Shown here: piece by piece, positions 16,778 through 26,434 of the stretch
Position numbering within the stretch: position 1 is the first letter of the stretch
How the letters are laid out: each line of letters begins with the position of its first letter
NCBI RefSeq assembly: GCF_018333215.1
Contig: NZ_BORO01000001.1
Coordinates: 186,001-250,000, forward strand
Length of the DNA: 64,000 nucleotides
Origin: Oceanobacillus sp. J11TS1
GTDB lineage: Bacteria; Bacillota; Bacilli; Bacillales; Amphibacillaceae
Direction of reading: 5' to 3'
Position numbers and translations under genes: made by a program
Notes under the pieces: generated by a model
Seen by the model: only the letters and a program-made list of their open reading frames with translations
Told to the model about the DNA's origin: nothing
Database searches by the model: none

Positions 16778-17677
16778 TTAGTCATGGAAATTGTGCATAT
16801 TTGCTAAAATGGCTAAATAAACAGTGAAGGCTTTATCCATTTGCTTTATATCAATGCCTGTACTTTCAAAAAATTTATCGAGCCGATACTGCAGACTATT
16901 CCTGTGAATGTATAATTTTTTAGCTGTTTCAGAAACATTTAAATTACACTGGATGAACATGTGAATGGTTTCTATGGCTTCTTGATCTGTTGTGAATTCC
17001 TTTAATATCCATTCACTTAAATGTTGTTGTTGTTTAGAAGAGAGAATTTCAATAAGAAAAGAAGGGTATGCTTGGGTATACTCCACTACCCCGGTATCCA
17101 TTTTTTGAAAGCTACTTTCCGCCATTTGTGTTATTTGTTGAATATAGTCTTCTAAATCTTTATCATTTTCCAAGTAAGGCCCAATAAAGAAAGTCGTCTT
17201 TACGTATAGTTCACTCATTAATGTATCTGCAATATGATGATATGTTAAGCCCTCTGCTAAAAAACTGCCTCGGTCCTCAATAATAAATCCTTCATTTCCG
17301 TTATTCCATAGAATGACCAGGTCACCCATAAAAAATTGTTGCAAAGTTTGTTTAAAAATCGCAGCCTCGAATTGGCCTTTTACAACCTGAAAAAAGATAA
17401 AACGGTAGCGTCCCTCTTTACCGAGGTGTTTATTTCTTCTTACCCGTATCCGTTTTTCCCATTCTTTCTCTTTTGGTGTTTGGGCTGGTAAATGAATTTG
17501 ATAAGCTGTAAGAAAGGTTCCTAAAAGCATTTTATCTCTTTCTGTTATCTCCTTTTTATCAATGCCAATAATTGTATTATCTAATTGGTACCATAGATAG
17601 TTAGAATCTATTTCCTTTTGATTTTTTGGAAGGGTTGTCATACTAGGGAAAAGTCTTTTCAAACGTTGTAAATTCAA
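16778..17677 (-). CDS. PucR/CdaR-type helix-turn-helix regulator
   Basis: The 299-residue protein ends in a PucR-family HTH (roughly residues 240-290) containing ECNLNVSETAKKLYIHRNSLQYRLDKF-like features: the NVSETAKKL helix and the HRNSLQYRLDK recognition helix. The N-terminal 230 residues resemble no domain I can name. The start is TTG behind AGGTGGGAT. It lies upstream of msmX on the same strand but with its own 120-base spacer. Its regulon is unknown. Confidence 0.78.
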   Translation of the reverse strand: MNLQRLKRLFPSMTTLPKNQKEIDSNYLWYQLDNTIIGIDKKEITERDKMLLGTFLTAYQIHLPAQTPKEKEWEKRIRVRRNKHLGKEGRYRFIFFQVVKGQFEAAIFKQTLQQFFMGDLVILWNNGNEGFIIEDRGSFLAEGLTYHHIADTLMSELYVKTTFFIGPYLENDKDLEDYIQQITQMAESSFQKMDTGVVEYTQAYPSFLIEILSSKQQQHLSEWILKEFTTDQEAIETIHMFIQCNLNVSETAKKLYIHRNSLQYRLDKFFESTGIDIKQMDKAFTVYLAILANMHNFHD

Positions 17678-17859
17678 TTTTATCCCACCTTGAAGTAAGT
17701 CTGTTTCAATTTATATTCTCTATTTGATATTTCCTCTTCATTATACTATGAAGTTAACAACCTGAAGTTATTTTTTATAAACATTTAGAAAGATATGGCT
17801 ATACATACGTTAATAGCTTTGTTATAGTAGCAAGAGAAAATGAAGGAGGAATTTATTTA

Positions 17860-18207
17860 ATGGCAAATTTACAAGATCAAGCAAACCAATTGGAGCAAGC
17901 ATTACGTGAGAGCGAAGAATTTCAAGATTTAAAACAAGCATACGATGCAGTGATGAGCGATGCTTCCGCAAAGCAAATGTTTGAAAACTTTCGCGATACA
18001 CAATTAAACTTACAAGAAAAACATATGCAAGGCTTAGATATTTCGGAAGAAGAAATTGAAAAAGCACGCCAGGTTGTTGAGACTGTCCAACAACACGAAG
18101 CAATCTCTAAGTTGATGGAAGAAGAGCAAAAGTTAAACAACGTAATCAATGAAATCTCACAAATTATTACAAAACCATTAGAAGAACTTTATGGATCCGC
18201 TGAGTAA
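17860..18207 (+). CDS. yheA: YheA, YlbF/YmcA-family protein
   Basis: The 115-residue helical protein matches the YlbF-like family, and its length agrees with B. subtilis YheA. Two long amphipathic helices flank a central NFRDTQLNLQEKHMQG segment, and it lacks the cysteines used by YlbF/YmcA for Fe-S binding. Family members modulate RNase Y and developmental phosphorelays, but YheA itself has no firm function. AAGGAGG precedes the ATG. Confidence 0.88.
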   Translation: MANLQDQANQLEQALRESEEFQDLKQAYDAVMSDASAKQMFENFRDTQLNLQEKHMQGLDISEEEIEKARQVVETVQQHEAISKLMEEEQKLNNVINEISQIITKPLEELYGSAE

Positions 18208-18227
18208 GAAAAACTGATGGAATAAAT

Positions 18228-18262
18228 ACCCCGCCGTTGCATCATTTTGCAGCGGCGGGGAT
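18228..18262. terminator. Terminator of yheA (bidirectional)
   Basis: The GC-rich arms CCCCGCCG and CGGCGGGG flank a loop near 18236-18250 and are followed by ATTTTTT. It also faces the convergent yhzD gene. Confidence 0.9.
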
Positions 18263-18265
18263 TTT

Positions 18266-18451
18266 TTAACGATGAAATAGAACTAGCTTAGCATTTGGAT
18301 TTACACAGCGATGCGTATGTTCTGTATAACCTTCTTTATGAAGTTTTTCTGTCCCAATTTCTTTTGCTTCTGAATCAGTGGAAGCGTTAAACTGCTCATC
18401 AAGTAATTTTTCTCCAGTCTTTGAAAATACCGTTAAATAATACGTGCCCAT
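18266..18451 (-). CDS. yhzD: YhzD-family small protein
   Basis: The 61-residue protein matches the YhzD-like family over its whole length: GTYYLTVFSKTGEKLLDEQF at the N-terminus and THRCVNPNAKLVLFHR at the C-terminus. AAAGGAGGG lies 7 bases before the ATG. The function is unknown; the compact size suggests a single alpha/beta domain. A cre-like site directly overlaps the region before its ribosome binding site. Confidence 0.82.
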   Translation of the reverse strand: MGTYYLTVFSKTGEKLLDEQFNASTDSEAKEIGTEKLHKEGYTEHTHRCVNPNAKLVLFHR

Positions 18452-18471
18452 ATTTTAACCCTCCTTTATTT

Positions 18472-18485
18472 TGAAAGCGTTTTAA
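18472..18485 (-). promoter_or_regulatory. cre-like site in the yhzD leader
   Basis: On the minus strand TTAAAACGCTTTCA matches an idealised cre at 13 of 14 positions. It lies 20-35 bases before the yhzD start, a position suited to repression. Confidence 0.45.
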
Positions 18486-18657
18486 CTATTATTGTAAACC
18501 ATTCTGAATAATTACTGCAATTAATATGAAGTAGAATTCATTTATGAAAAAGAAGATTTACATATAGAGGCAAGGAAGTTAGCATGGTATCATGAATGTA
18601 AAAAAATGAAACCATTCGATGCTTTGTACGTATTACACGATGAAGGGAGAGAAATAT

Positions 18658-19554
18658 GTGCTGAAATTATCAAATGTAACAAAGCGGTTTGGAACACACA
18701 CTGCTGTAAATGATTTATCTCTGGAGATCCCAGAAAGTGAAATGTTTGGCTTTTTAGGAGGGAATGGAGCGGGTAAGACAACCACATTTCGAATGATCCT
18801 TGGACTGTTAGATAAAACAGAAGGCGAGATAACTTGGCAGGGGAATCCAATTTCTTATCAACAAAGCCACTTGATTGGTTATTTACCGGAAGAGAGAGGA
18901 TTGTACCCCAAATTAACTGTAAAAGAACAGATCATTTATTTAGGACGCTTAAGAGGAATGAAAAAACATGACATTCTTCAGAAACTTGATGAATGGCTGA
19001 ATCGATTCAAGGTGCCTGAATATTTGGATAAAAAAGTCCAGGAATTGTCCAAAGGTAATCAGCAGAAAATCCAATTTATATCGGCAGTTATCCATGAACC
19101 AAAGTTATTAATTTTAGATGAACCATTTTCGGGACTGGATCCAGTAAATGTAGAAATGCTGAAGCAAGCGGTAGTAGACTTAAAAAATGCGGGTACCTCG
19201 ATTGTTTTTTCCTCCCATCAGATGGGGCATGTTGAGGAAATGTGCCAGCATGTTTGTATTCTGCAGAAGGGTACGCCTGTTGTGCATGGATCTTTGCGTG
19301 ATATTAAAAAAGAATTTGGTAAGAAAAATCTAAGCATTCGCGGTGAATTTTCGATGGAATTTTTAAAAGATTATCCAGGCGTAACCTCCTATAAAGCATT
19401 GCCAGAAGGCTGTACCTTGCATGTGGATAATGAGCAGGTGGCACAAGATATCTTTGCTTCCTTACAGGGGAAAGGCTTTGTAAGCAAATTTGAAATCGAA
19501 GAGCCATCTTTAAATGATATTTTTATTGCAAAGGTAGGTGCCTCTTATGAATAA
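18658..19554 (+). CDS. yhaQ: NatA-type ABC exporter ATPase YhaQ
   Basis: The 298-residue ATPase has Walker A GGNGAGKTT near residues 35-43, signature LSKGNQQKI near 137, Walker B LLILDEPFSGLDP near 157 and an extra C-terminal domain of about 80 residues (DUF4162 type). GTG at 18658 is the start, 6 bases after GAAGGGAGAG, and gives the same length as B. subtilis YhaQ. Its end overlaps the yhaP start by 8 bases. The pair resembles the NatAB sodium exporter; the substrate is unproven. Confidence 0.92.
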   Translation: MLKLSNVTKRFGTHTAVNDLSLEIPESEMFGFLGGNGAGKTTTFRMILGLLDKTEGEITWQGNPISYQQSHLIGYLPEERGLYPKLTVKEQIIYLGRLRGMKKHDILQKLDEWLNRFKVPEYLDKKVQELSKGNQQKIQFISAVIHEPKLLILDEPFSGLDPVNVEMLKQAVVDLKNAGTSIVFSSHQMGHVEEMCQHVCILQKGTPVVHGSLRDIKKEFGKKNLSIRGEFSMEFLKDYPGVTSYKALPEGCTLHVDNEQVAQDIFASLQGKGFVSKFEIEEPSLNDIFIAKVGASYE

Positions 19555-20803
19555 ATTCTGGACAATTGTCGGTCATACTTATTTTTCGCGTGTGAAATCG
19601 AAATCTTTTATTATTACTACGATTATTACACTGGCAATTATCGTTGGTTTAGCGAATTTACCTTCCATTATTGATATGTTTTCAAGTGATGAGGATTCAT
19701 CAGAGAATATCCTTGTCATTGATGAAACAGAAAGCTACAATGATTATTTGCAAAATGGCGGGTTAAGTGAAGGTACTGGAATTGACTTTGAATATTTTGA
19801 AGGAACAGAGGAAGTAGCTAAAAAAGCAGTAATGGATGAAGAATATGAAGGCTTACTTATTGTTACTACAGATGAAAATAACTTGCCAGAAGGAAACTAC
19901 TATGCAAATCGTATTTCTGAGATGGGAGAACAAGTGGAGATTGAGCAGATACTGCAACAGCTTAAAGTCATTGTCGGAACACAGCAGGCAGGAATGGATC
20001 AAGCGACACTGGAAACGATTTACGCCCCTGTTAATATACAAACAGAACAGTTAGATGATAATGCAAGAACAGCAGAGGAAATGAATCAGTCAAGGGGCTT
20101 AGTGTATGTGATGCTATTTATTCTCTATATGACCGTTCTTATTTATGGACAGATGATTGCAACAGACGTAGCGACAGAAAAATCTTCTCGTGTGATGGAG
20201 CTCCTCATTTCTAGCGCTTCACCAATTACACATATGTTTGCAAAGATTGTTGGGATTGGTCTGCTAGGTTTGACGCAAATTATTATTTTGCTGGGTGGAG
20301 GTTATTTTGCGATTCAAGCGAATGCCGACACAATGGCTGGTGAATTTTTCGAAGTAATGGGATTGACGAATAATAATCCGGTTATCTATATTTATGCGAT
20401 TGTGTTTTTCTTGTTAGGCTATTTCTTATACGCAACTTTAGCAGCAATGCTTGGATCTTTAGTAAGCCGAATTGAGGATGTCAATCAGTTGATTACACCG
20501 ATGATAATGATTATTGTTATCGCGTTTATTCTTGCAATGACGGGATTAAGTATGCCGGAATCAACCCTTATTACCGTTACATCCTATATTCCATTCTTTG
20601 CACCAATGATTATGTTTTTACGTATCGGCATGCTGAATATTCCGTTCTGGGAAGTTGGCTTGTCCATTGGAATTCTCATTTTAACGATAGCTTTATTTGC
20701 CGCATTGGCAGCACGTGTCTATAAAGGCGGCGTATTGATGTATGGAAAATCCGGTTCACTAAAAGATTTAAAACGTGCTATCAATTTATCGAAAAAAGAA
20801 TAG
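19547..20803 (+). CDS. yhaP: NatB-type ABC exporter permease YhaP
   Basis: The 418-residue permease has one N-terminal membrane segment (about residues 20-42), a large extracytoplasmic loop to about 180, then five or six membrane segments. EKSSRVMELLISSASP near 220 is the characteristic cytoplasmic motif of NatB/YhaP permeases. Its ATG lies inside the end of yhaQ, so the two are co-translated. A terminator follows directly. Confidence 0.92.
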   Translation: MNKFWTIVGHTYFSRVKSKSFIITTIITLAIIVGLANLPSIIDMFSSDEDSSENILVIDETESYNDYLQNGGLSEGTGIDFEYFEGTEEVAKKAVMDEEYEGLLIVTTDENNLPEGNYYANRISEMGEQVEIEQILQQLKVIVGTQQAGMDQATLETIYAPVNIQTEQLDDNARTAEEMNQSRGLVYVMLFILYMTVLIYGQMIATDVATEKSSRVMELLISSASPITHMFAKIVGIGLLGLTQIIILLGGGYFAIQANADTMAGEFFEVMGLTNNNPVIYIYAIVFFLLGYFLYATLAAMLGSLVSRIEDVNQLITPMIMIIVIAFILAMTGLSMPESTLITVTSYIPFFAPMIMFLRIGMLNIPFWEVGLSIGILILTIALFAALAARVYKGGVLMYGKSGSLKDLKRAINLSKKE

Positions 20804-20810
20804 ATCTCCA

Positions 20811-20842
20811 AAGCCTTCATGGTCTTTTACATGGAGGCTTTT
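20811..20842 (+). terminator. yhaQP terminator
   Basis: The arms AAAGCCTTCATG and CATGGAGGCTTT, with one mismatch, are followed by a short T-run. The next gene starts only at 21151. The 20843-21090 stretch is AT-rich and shows no gene. Confidence 0.75.
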
Positions 20843-21090
20843 GATACATGAAAGTGGTACAAGAAAAATGTTTCATGTGGTTAAATTATTTAGGAATTAA
20901 AAAACAAAATAATTACTAACACCCTGCACAAATTAAACTAGAAATGAAAATAATTAAGATAAACTTATTTTTTGTTAAAGCAAAAGATAAAAGCACGAAA
21001 AAATAAAAAACTGAAATACTAGTGGAAACCAGTTTACGCATCTATTTACTAAATGGAAGCCTAGAGTTTCTGCCCGCAGTTGTGCAAGGA

Positions 21091-21123
21091 AAGGGCCAGA
21101 ACTACTGTTGAGCAGCGGTGAGG
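21091..21123. repeat. ~60-bp accessory-gene repeat, copy E (partial)
   Basis: AAGGGCCAGAACTACTGTTG followed by AGCAGCGGTGAGG matches the 3' half of copies A-D (GGGCCAGATTGTTGAG). Like copy A, it directly precedes a GNAT gene. Confidence 0.45.
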
Positions 21124-21150
21124 TTGTTTAAGAAATTTAAGGAGAGTTAT

Positions 21151-21708
21151 ATGAGAGATGAACATGTATTTAATACATTAAAATTAGAGCCATTACAGAA
21201 AGAACACGCTTCAAGATTATTTGAGGTGTTAAAAGATCCAAAAATTTATACATATATCCCTGAAGAACCACCAAAAAGTGAGAAATCTCTAATCGATAAA
21301 TTTGATTTCTTATCTCACGGAGCTCCAGAACATTTATCTGAACTATGGTTTAATTATGCTTTATTTGATAATGAAATATCAAAGTATATCGGAACTATTC
21401 AAGCGACAATATTCCAAAATAGCAACAAAGCATCTATTGCTTATCTTCTAAACCCGATTTACTGGGGGAAAGGATATGCCACACAAGCCTTAAGGTTGAT
21501 GATTTCTAAATTGATAGAGGAACATGGAGTTGTTAAATTTGAAGCATGTATAGATGCTAGAAATACAAAATCAATTGAATTAGTTAAACGATTAGGGTTT
21601 AAGTATACAGCTTTTGAGAAGAACGCGGATTTTTTTAAAGGAGAGTCCAGTGACGAATATACTTATACAGCCTCCTCTGATTCTTTTAGTCAAGGCAATC
21701 CTAATTGA
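21151..21708 (+). CDS. GNAT-family N-acetyltransferase (RimJ/RimL-like)
   Basis: The 185-residue protein has a RimL-type layout: LKLEPLQKEHASRLFEVLKD at the N-terminus, LNPIYWGKGYATQALRLMI near residues 103-121 (acetyl-CoA loop), and IDARNTKSIELVKRLGFKY near 136-154. I start it at the ATG after AAGGAGAG rather than the upstream GTG. The acceptor is unknown. A repeat fragment related to the 6.5-8.5 kb accessory stretch lies immediately upstream. Confidence 0.85.
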   Translation: MRDEHVFNTLKLEPLQKEHASRLFEVLKDPKIYTYIPEEPPKSEKSLIDKFDFLSHGAPEHLSELWFNYALFDNEISKYIGTIQATIFQNSNKASIAYLLNPIYWGKGYATQALRLMISKLIEEHGVVKFEACIDARNTKSIELVKRLGFKYTAFEKNADFFKGESSDEYTYTASSDSFSQGNPN

Positions 21709-21760
21709 CATATATACGGCTGGGTGGTATTTTAAAGGTGAAGAACAAAGGAGGGATACG

Positions 21761-22060
21761 ATGGATTCCTTGCATGAACATACAATGAAACCACGAACAG
21801 AAGCTGAGAAAAAAGCAGTTACAAATCGTTTAAAACGTATTGAAGGACAGGTTCGCGGGATTCAAAAAATGATTGACGAAGATAGATATTGTGTGGATAT
21901 TCTTGTTCAAATTAGTGCCATTAATTCTGCTTTGAAGCGTGTGGGATTTGAAGTAGCAGAACGTCATGTGAAACATTGTGTCAGTGATGCAGTTAAATCC
22001 GGAGAGGGCGATGAAGCGATTGAAGAATTGATGGACGTGCTTCATCAATTTACAAAATAA
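21761..22060 (+). CDS. csoR: CsoR-family metal-sensing repressor
   Basis: The 99-residue all-helical protein has the CsoR Cu(I) site: Cys44, His69 and Cys73 (x-Cys, His-x3-Cys). A DNA-contact N-terminal segment RLKRIEGQVRGIQKM lies at residues 23-37. AAAGGAGGG precedes the ATG. In relatives CsoR represses copZA copper efflux. No copper transporter is visible in this window, so it must act elsewhere, or it may be a persulfide/CstR-type paralogue, which the retained His makes less likely. Confidence 0.85.
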   Translation: MDSLHEHTMKPRTEAEKKAVTNRLKRIEGQVRGIQKMIDEDRYCVDILVQISAINSALKRVGFEVAERHVKHCVSDAVKSGEGDEAIEELMDVLHQFTK

Positions 22061-22135
22061 CGATTGCCCGAGGGATGCTTATACTTTACGCTTTCCTTCC
22101 TTTATATTTTCTTAAAGTGAACAATACAACAATTA

Positions 22136-22164
22136 AAGTCTACGCTTCATGTAGGCTTTTTTGT
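22136..22164 (+). terminator. csoR terminator
   Basis: The arms AAGTCTAC and GTAGGCTT, with one G-T pair, enclose a short loop and are followed by TTTT. Confidence 0.65.
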
Positions 22165-22247
22165 ATGTCTTAAATTATCAACTGATAGAACGTGCATTCT
22201 GTTATTACCTCTGTTAAAATAAGGATATCATTACATGAGGAGGGGAA

Positions 22248-23465
22248 ATGGTGGATAATGCGGTTACTTTTATTCATGCAGCCGATTTACATTTAGACAG
22301 CTTATTTAAAGGCTTAAGGCATGTGCCGGCAAATATATTTAAAGAAATTCAAGAAAGTACATTTACAGCTCTAAACCATTTAATCGATGCAGCGATCGAA
22401 AATCAGGTGGACTTTATTCTTTTAGCCGGAGATTTATATGACCATGAATCACAAAGCCTGAAAGCGCAAATAAGACTGCGTCGTGCCTTTGAACGGCTGG
22501 AAGAACAGAATATTGCTGTATTTTTATCCCATGGAAATCACGATTTTATGAAAGGTGATTCCTTTGACGTGGAATATCCTGATAACGTACACATTTTTCC
22601 TGGTGAGACAGTAACATGCATCCCTTTTTATAAAAATGGCGAAAAGGCCGCAGCCATATACGGATTCAGCTATGAAAATAGAGCTGTATACGAGAATAAA
22701 GCAGTAGAATACGAGCCAGTAGAAGAAGATTTTCCATTCCATATTGCGATGCTTCATGGCAGTGTAGCAACAAATACGGAGCACGATTCCTATGCACCGT
22801 TTCAGATAAAGGATTTATTAAAAAAACAGATGGATTATTGGGCATTGGGTCATATACATAAACGCCAGCAGCTTCATACAAACCCTCCGATTATTTATCC
22901 TGGCAATACACAAGGAAGACATCGGAAGGAAACTGGAGAAAAAGGCTGTTATCTTATAAAACTCGACAGGCACGAGATAAATCAGATATTTTTACCGCTG
23001 CAGGCGATTCGATATGAAGAAGTTGTGCTGGATATTCGCAGCTGTCTTACACCATCCCAGGCAGAAAAAAGAATCATGAGTCAGTTGCCAAGATACAGTG
23101 TTCCCAGCTTATTGTATTTGAAAATAAGAGCAAAGGAGAATGATGGTTTTAAGCCGGACGAAGCATTAATGGGAGAGTTAATCGAATTGATAAATGAATC
23201 TTTGGCGGAGGGCTTTCCTTGGCAGTATATCTATCATTGTCAGCTTAATTTGGAAGAGGAATCTACTCTTACGGAAGATGCCTTTTTAAAAAGCATATTA
23301 GAAGAAGCGGACGAGTCTTTTATTCAAGAAGGGTTGAAAGAAATCTATCATCACCGAACTGCTCGAAAGTTTCTAACAGCCCTAACGGATGAGCAGGAGC
23401 AGGCTATTAAAGAGGATGCATATCAATTGTTGAATGTGTTATTGAGAGAGGAGAGAGCTGAGTGA
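22248..23465 (+). CDS. yhaO: SbcD/Mre11-like metallophosphoesterase YhaO
   Basis: The 405-residue protein carries the nuclease metal motifs in order: HAADLHLD (residues 10-17), LAGDLYD near 64, SHGNHDF near 97, MLHGS near 167 and LGHIHKRQ near 203. Homologues of SbcD and Mre11 are DNA exo/endonucleases that work with an SMC-like ATPase, here YhaN. GGAGG lies 4 bases before ATG 22248 and 7 before GTG 22251, so the true start could be the GTG. Its stop overlaps the yhaN start (GTGA), which implies coupled translation. Confidence 0.9.
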   Translation: MVDNAVTFIHAADLHLDSLFKGLRHVPANIFKEIQESTFTALNHLIDAAIENQVDFILLAGDLYDHESQSLKAQIRLRRAFERLEEQNIAVFLSHGNHDFMKGDSFDVEYPDNVHIFPGETVTCIPFYKNGEKAAAIYGFSYENRAVYENKAVEYEPVEEDFPFHIAMLHGSVATNTEHDSYAPFQIKDLLKKQMDYWALGHIHKRQQLHTNPPIIYPGNTQGRHRKETGEKGCYLIKLDRHEINQIFLPLQAIRYEEVVLDIRSCLTPSQAEKRIMSQLPRYSVPSLLYLKIRAKENDGFKPDEALMGELIELINESLAEGFPWQYIYHCQLNLEEESTLTEDAFLKSILEEADESFIQEGLKEIYHHRTARKFLTALTDEQEQAIKEDAYQLLNVLLREERAE

Positions 23466-26401
23466 AAATAAAGGAAATCACGATTTACGGTTTTGGCAGG
23501 TGGATCGATCAGACATTCTCCTTTTCCAACTCCAACCTGATAACGCTTCTTGGTGAGAACGAATCTGGAAAAACGACATTGCATCAGTTTATTTTATATA
23601 TGCTCTTTGGTATGACGAAAAAGAAATGTGATTTTTATCGTCCGAAAACTAGCAGTAAATTAGGTGGAAGAATGATTATAGATCATCCTTCTGAAGGAAC
23701 TATTTTGATAGAACGGCTCGATAGCTCTCAAGTACAATACGTTGATAACGAAGGTGCTGTAAGAGATGAAGCCTGGTTCAGACAGCTCTTGGGAAATATG
23801 AATGCCCAAACCTTTCAATCTATTTATTCCTTTTCTAATCAAGATTTAGCGCTGCTGCAGGATATGAAAGAATCAGATATAAGTGAGCTGCTATTAAGTG
23901 TTGGTTTAACTGGTTCAGCAGCAATTTATAAGGTGGAGAAGAAGCTGCAGACAGAATTGCAAAAGCTATTTAAGCCATCGGGAAGCAAACCAATTATTAA
24001 TGAAAAGTTAAGTGAGATAAGTGAGAAGGCTAAACAGGTAGGGGAAAGCAAACAACTGGAAAAATCATATAAAGAACAGGTAGAGAAAATTCATGCCTTA
24101 GAAAAAAAATACGTATTAAAGAAAGAACAAATCGCGCAAACGAATGAACAGCTTGAAAAAGAAAAGATAATGGAAAAAATCCTTCCTATTCGAAAAGAAA
24201 TGCTTCGTGTTGCTGAGGAACTTCAAGGGTTGACGGATGTTAGCCATTTTTCATTAGATCATCAAGAGCAGATAAACATGATACATAATGAAATTAATAA
24301 TATCAATAGAGAGTTGGACTCCAATCAGTCTACATTAGATATCTATATAGAGAAGAAGCGGGATATAGAAGACACTTCTCTTCGTGATAAGGAAAAAGAA
24401 CAGCTTCGTCATCTTTTGAACCAAAAAGCAGAAATAACACTGATGCAGGAACGTCAGAAAACGCTAGAGCAAGACTATCGTTATAAGACACGTGAAATGA
24501 CAGAGATGATCCAGGAGAAGCAGATTCACATAACAGCTGAGGATTTGGAGCAGCTGGAATTGCCATTCTATCTTGAAAAAGAATGGGGAGCATTACGGAA
24601 AGAACGGGAAAATATAAAAGAGGAAACGGATCGGAATATCCAAGAAAGAGAACAGCTTCTACAGAATAAATCTGAAGTACAAGAAGAGCTGAAGAAGTTT
24701 GAAAAAGAACGGCTCGGTGAAGTGCACATAGAAGAATTAAGACAGCGGGTAGATAATTATAAACAGATAAGCCATCAGGATAAAGGGCAGCAAAAGTATA
24801 TGACGCAAATGTTTACCCAAATGATTCAAGAAAAGAAAAAGCAAGAGAGATTCACCATCATTATTGGAGTGATTATAGCCTTAGCTTCAGCCTTTTTTGG
24901 CTTTGCAGGAAGCAGGCCCTGGTTATTTTTATTTAGCCTCGTCAGTATTGCAGGAGTGTACTATTTTCGCCGCAAACAGCTGCGGGATATCGAAAATTTA
25001 AAGCAGCAGCGGGAAGGGGTGCAGCCAAGTCATCCAGTAGATGAAATGGATGTGACGGAATCGGAGTACCAGGAAGCAAAGGCAATCCTAGAAGAACAAC
25101 AGGCAATTCACCGCAAGCTGGACACATTGAAAGATACATTAAAACAAATAATCAGTAAAATGGAAGCGAATGAGGTAGTACGGTTTGATTTAACGGAAAA
25201 GCAAAACAAATTAGAAGAAAATATCATCCATCAGCAAAATCAGTTTCCATTCTTACAATCTATTGATGTTTTGTATTGGCAGGATACCTATCATTTATTG
25301 CAAAAGCTGATTCAGCTAACCAATGAAAAACGAAATTATAAAAAAGAGTTAGATAGAATAAACGAAAGAATAGACCAGTTTTCCAACCAGGTCAAAGCTT
25401 GGTTTGAACAAAGAGGTCTAGCCAAGGCCAATTTGGAAGAAATGCTGCTTACTTTAGAGGATATACAGCAACAGGAGCAACAGTATCAACATGAGTTTCA
25501 ACAGCTGACTCAATTCATAAAAGACGCAGAGAATAAACAGTTGGCGCTAAAACAGAAAAGGCGTCAATATACCGAAGAAAGAGACAAACTTTTAAAAGCA
25601 GCCGGAGCAAAGTCTGAAGAGATTTATTTTGAAAAACAAGCAAGAAAAGAACGTTATAATAAGCTTTATGAGCGCCAAGAAGAGTTAAGGGAACAGCTCC
25701 ATATAGTGCTTCCGAACAAATGGCAGCAAGAATTGACAGAGGAATTAATAGAAGAAGGGGATTACTACAAGAATAAAAAGGAACTGGAATTAGCTTTAGC
25801 AGATTACGAAGAGGAATTAGACCAAGTAAGAAGTCAGCTAGCAGAACAGAAATTACGGTTAGACCAGCTTGAATCAGAGGAATCTATTTCCTTGCAAATG
25901 CATCAACTAGCGATGGAAAAGGAAGAATTAGAGGATTTGGTAAGGAATTGGGCTGTTCAAAAAACTGCTTTGCAAATGCTAGAATATGCGAAGAAGCAAT
26001 ATAAAGATAAACATTTGTCTCTTGTAATAGAAACGGCACAAATCTACTTTAAAGAGATTACAGCAAATCAATATGATACAATATATTCACCGACTGACCA
26101 ACATGGTTTTCAAGTAGAGAACAAGGAGAAAAAACAACGATTTCGTGTGGAAGAGCTTTCCCAAGGGACCAAGGATCAGTTATATATTTCTTTACGTTTT
26201 GCTATTAATGAGGTGATGGCAAAAACATCTGGTTTGCCATTCTTCATGGATGATGCATTTGTACATTTTGATATGAAACGTACGGAGAAAATACAGCAAG
26301 TATTACAGCGATTAGCTAAAAACCAGCAAGTTATATTATTTACATGCCGTAAAGAGTTAGCACAAGCTGCAAATGGAGAGATCATTCATCTATCCACATA
26401 A
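23462..26401 (+). CDS. yhaN: SbcC/Rad50-like AAA ATPase YhaN with membrane segments
   Basis: The 979-residue protein has Walker A GENESGKTT at residues 31-39 and a C-terminal ABC signature LSQGTKDQL near 898 followed by Walker B FFMDDAFVHFD near 922. Between them run very long coiled coils. At about residues 463-505 the coil is interrupted by two hydrophobic segments (TIIIGVIIALASAFFGFAG, then WLFLFSLVSIAGVYYF) instead of a CxxC zinc hook. The protein is therefore likely membrane-anchored at the coil apex. It partners YhaO, and yhaM follows; DNA-end processing is inferred. Confidence 0.9.
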   Translation: MKIKEITIYGFGRWIDQTFSFSNSNLITLLGENESGKTTLHQFILYMLFGMTKKKCDFYRPKTSSKLGGRMIIDHPSEGTILIERLDSSQVQYVDNEGAVRDEAWFRQLLGNMNAQTFQSIYSFSNQDLALLQDMKESDISELLLSVGLTGSAAIYKVEKKLQTELQKLFKPSGSKPIINEKLSEISEKAKQVGESKQLEKSYKEQVEKIHALEKKYVLKKEQIAQTNEQLEKEKIMEKILPIRKEMLRVAEELQGLTDVSHFSLDHQEQINMIHNEINNINRELDSNQSTLDIYIEKKRDIEDTSLRDKEKEQLRHLLNQKAEITLMQERQKTLEQDYRYKTREMTEMIQEKQIHITAEDLEQLELPFYLEKEWGALRKERENIKEETDRNIQEREQLLQNKSEVQEELKKFEKERLGEVHIEELRQRVDNYKQISHQDKGQQKYMTQMFTQMIQEKKKQERFTIIIGVIIALASAFFGFAGSRPWLFLFSLVSIAGVYYFRRKQLRDIENLKQQREGVQPSHPVDEMDVTESEYQEAKAILEEQQAIHRKLDTLKDTLKQIISKMEANEVVRFDLTEKQNKLEENIIHQQNQFPFLQSIDVLYWQDTYHLLQKLIQLTNEKRNYKKELDRINERIDQFSNQVKAWFEQRGLAKANLEEMLLTLEDIQQQEQQYQHEFQQLTQFIKDAENKQLALKQKRRQYTEERDKLLKAAGAKSEEIYFEKQARKERYNKLYERQEELREQLHIVLPNKWQQELTEELIEEGDYYKNKKELELALADYEEELDQVRSQLAEQKLRLDQLESEESISLQMHQLAMEKEELEDLVRNWAVQKTALQMLEYAKKQYKDKHLSLVIETAQIYFKEITANQYDTIYSPTDQHGFQVENKEKKQRFRVEELSQGTKDQLYISLRFAINEVMAKTSGLPFFMDDAFVHFDMKRTEKIQQVLQRLAKNQQVILFTCRKELAQAANGEIIHLST

Positions 26402-26434
26402 AGAGGCTTGTTTGATTTGGAGGGAGAAATATAC

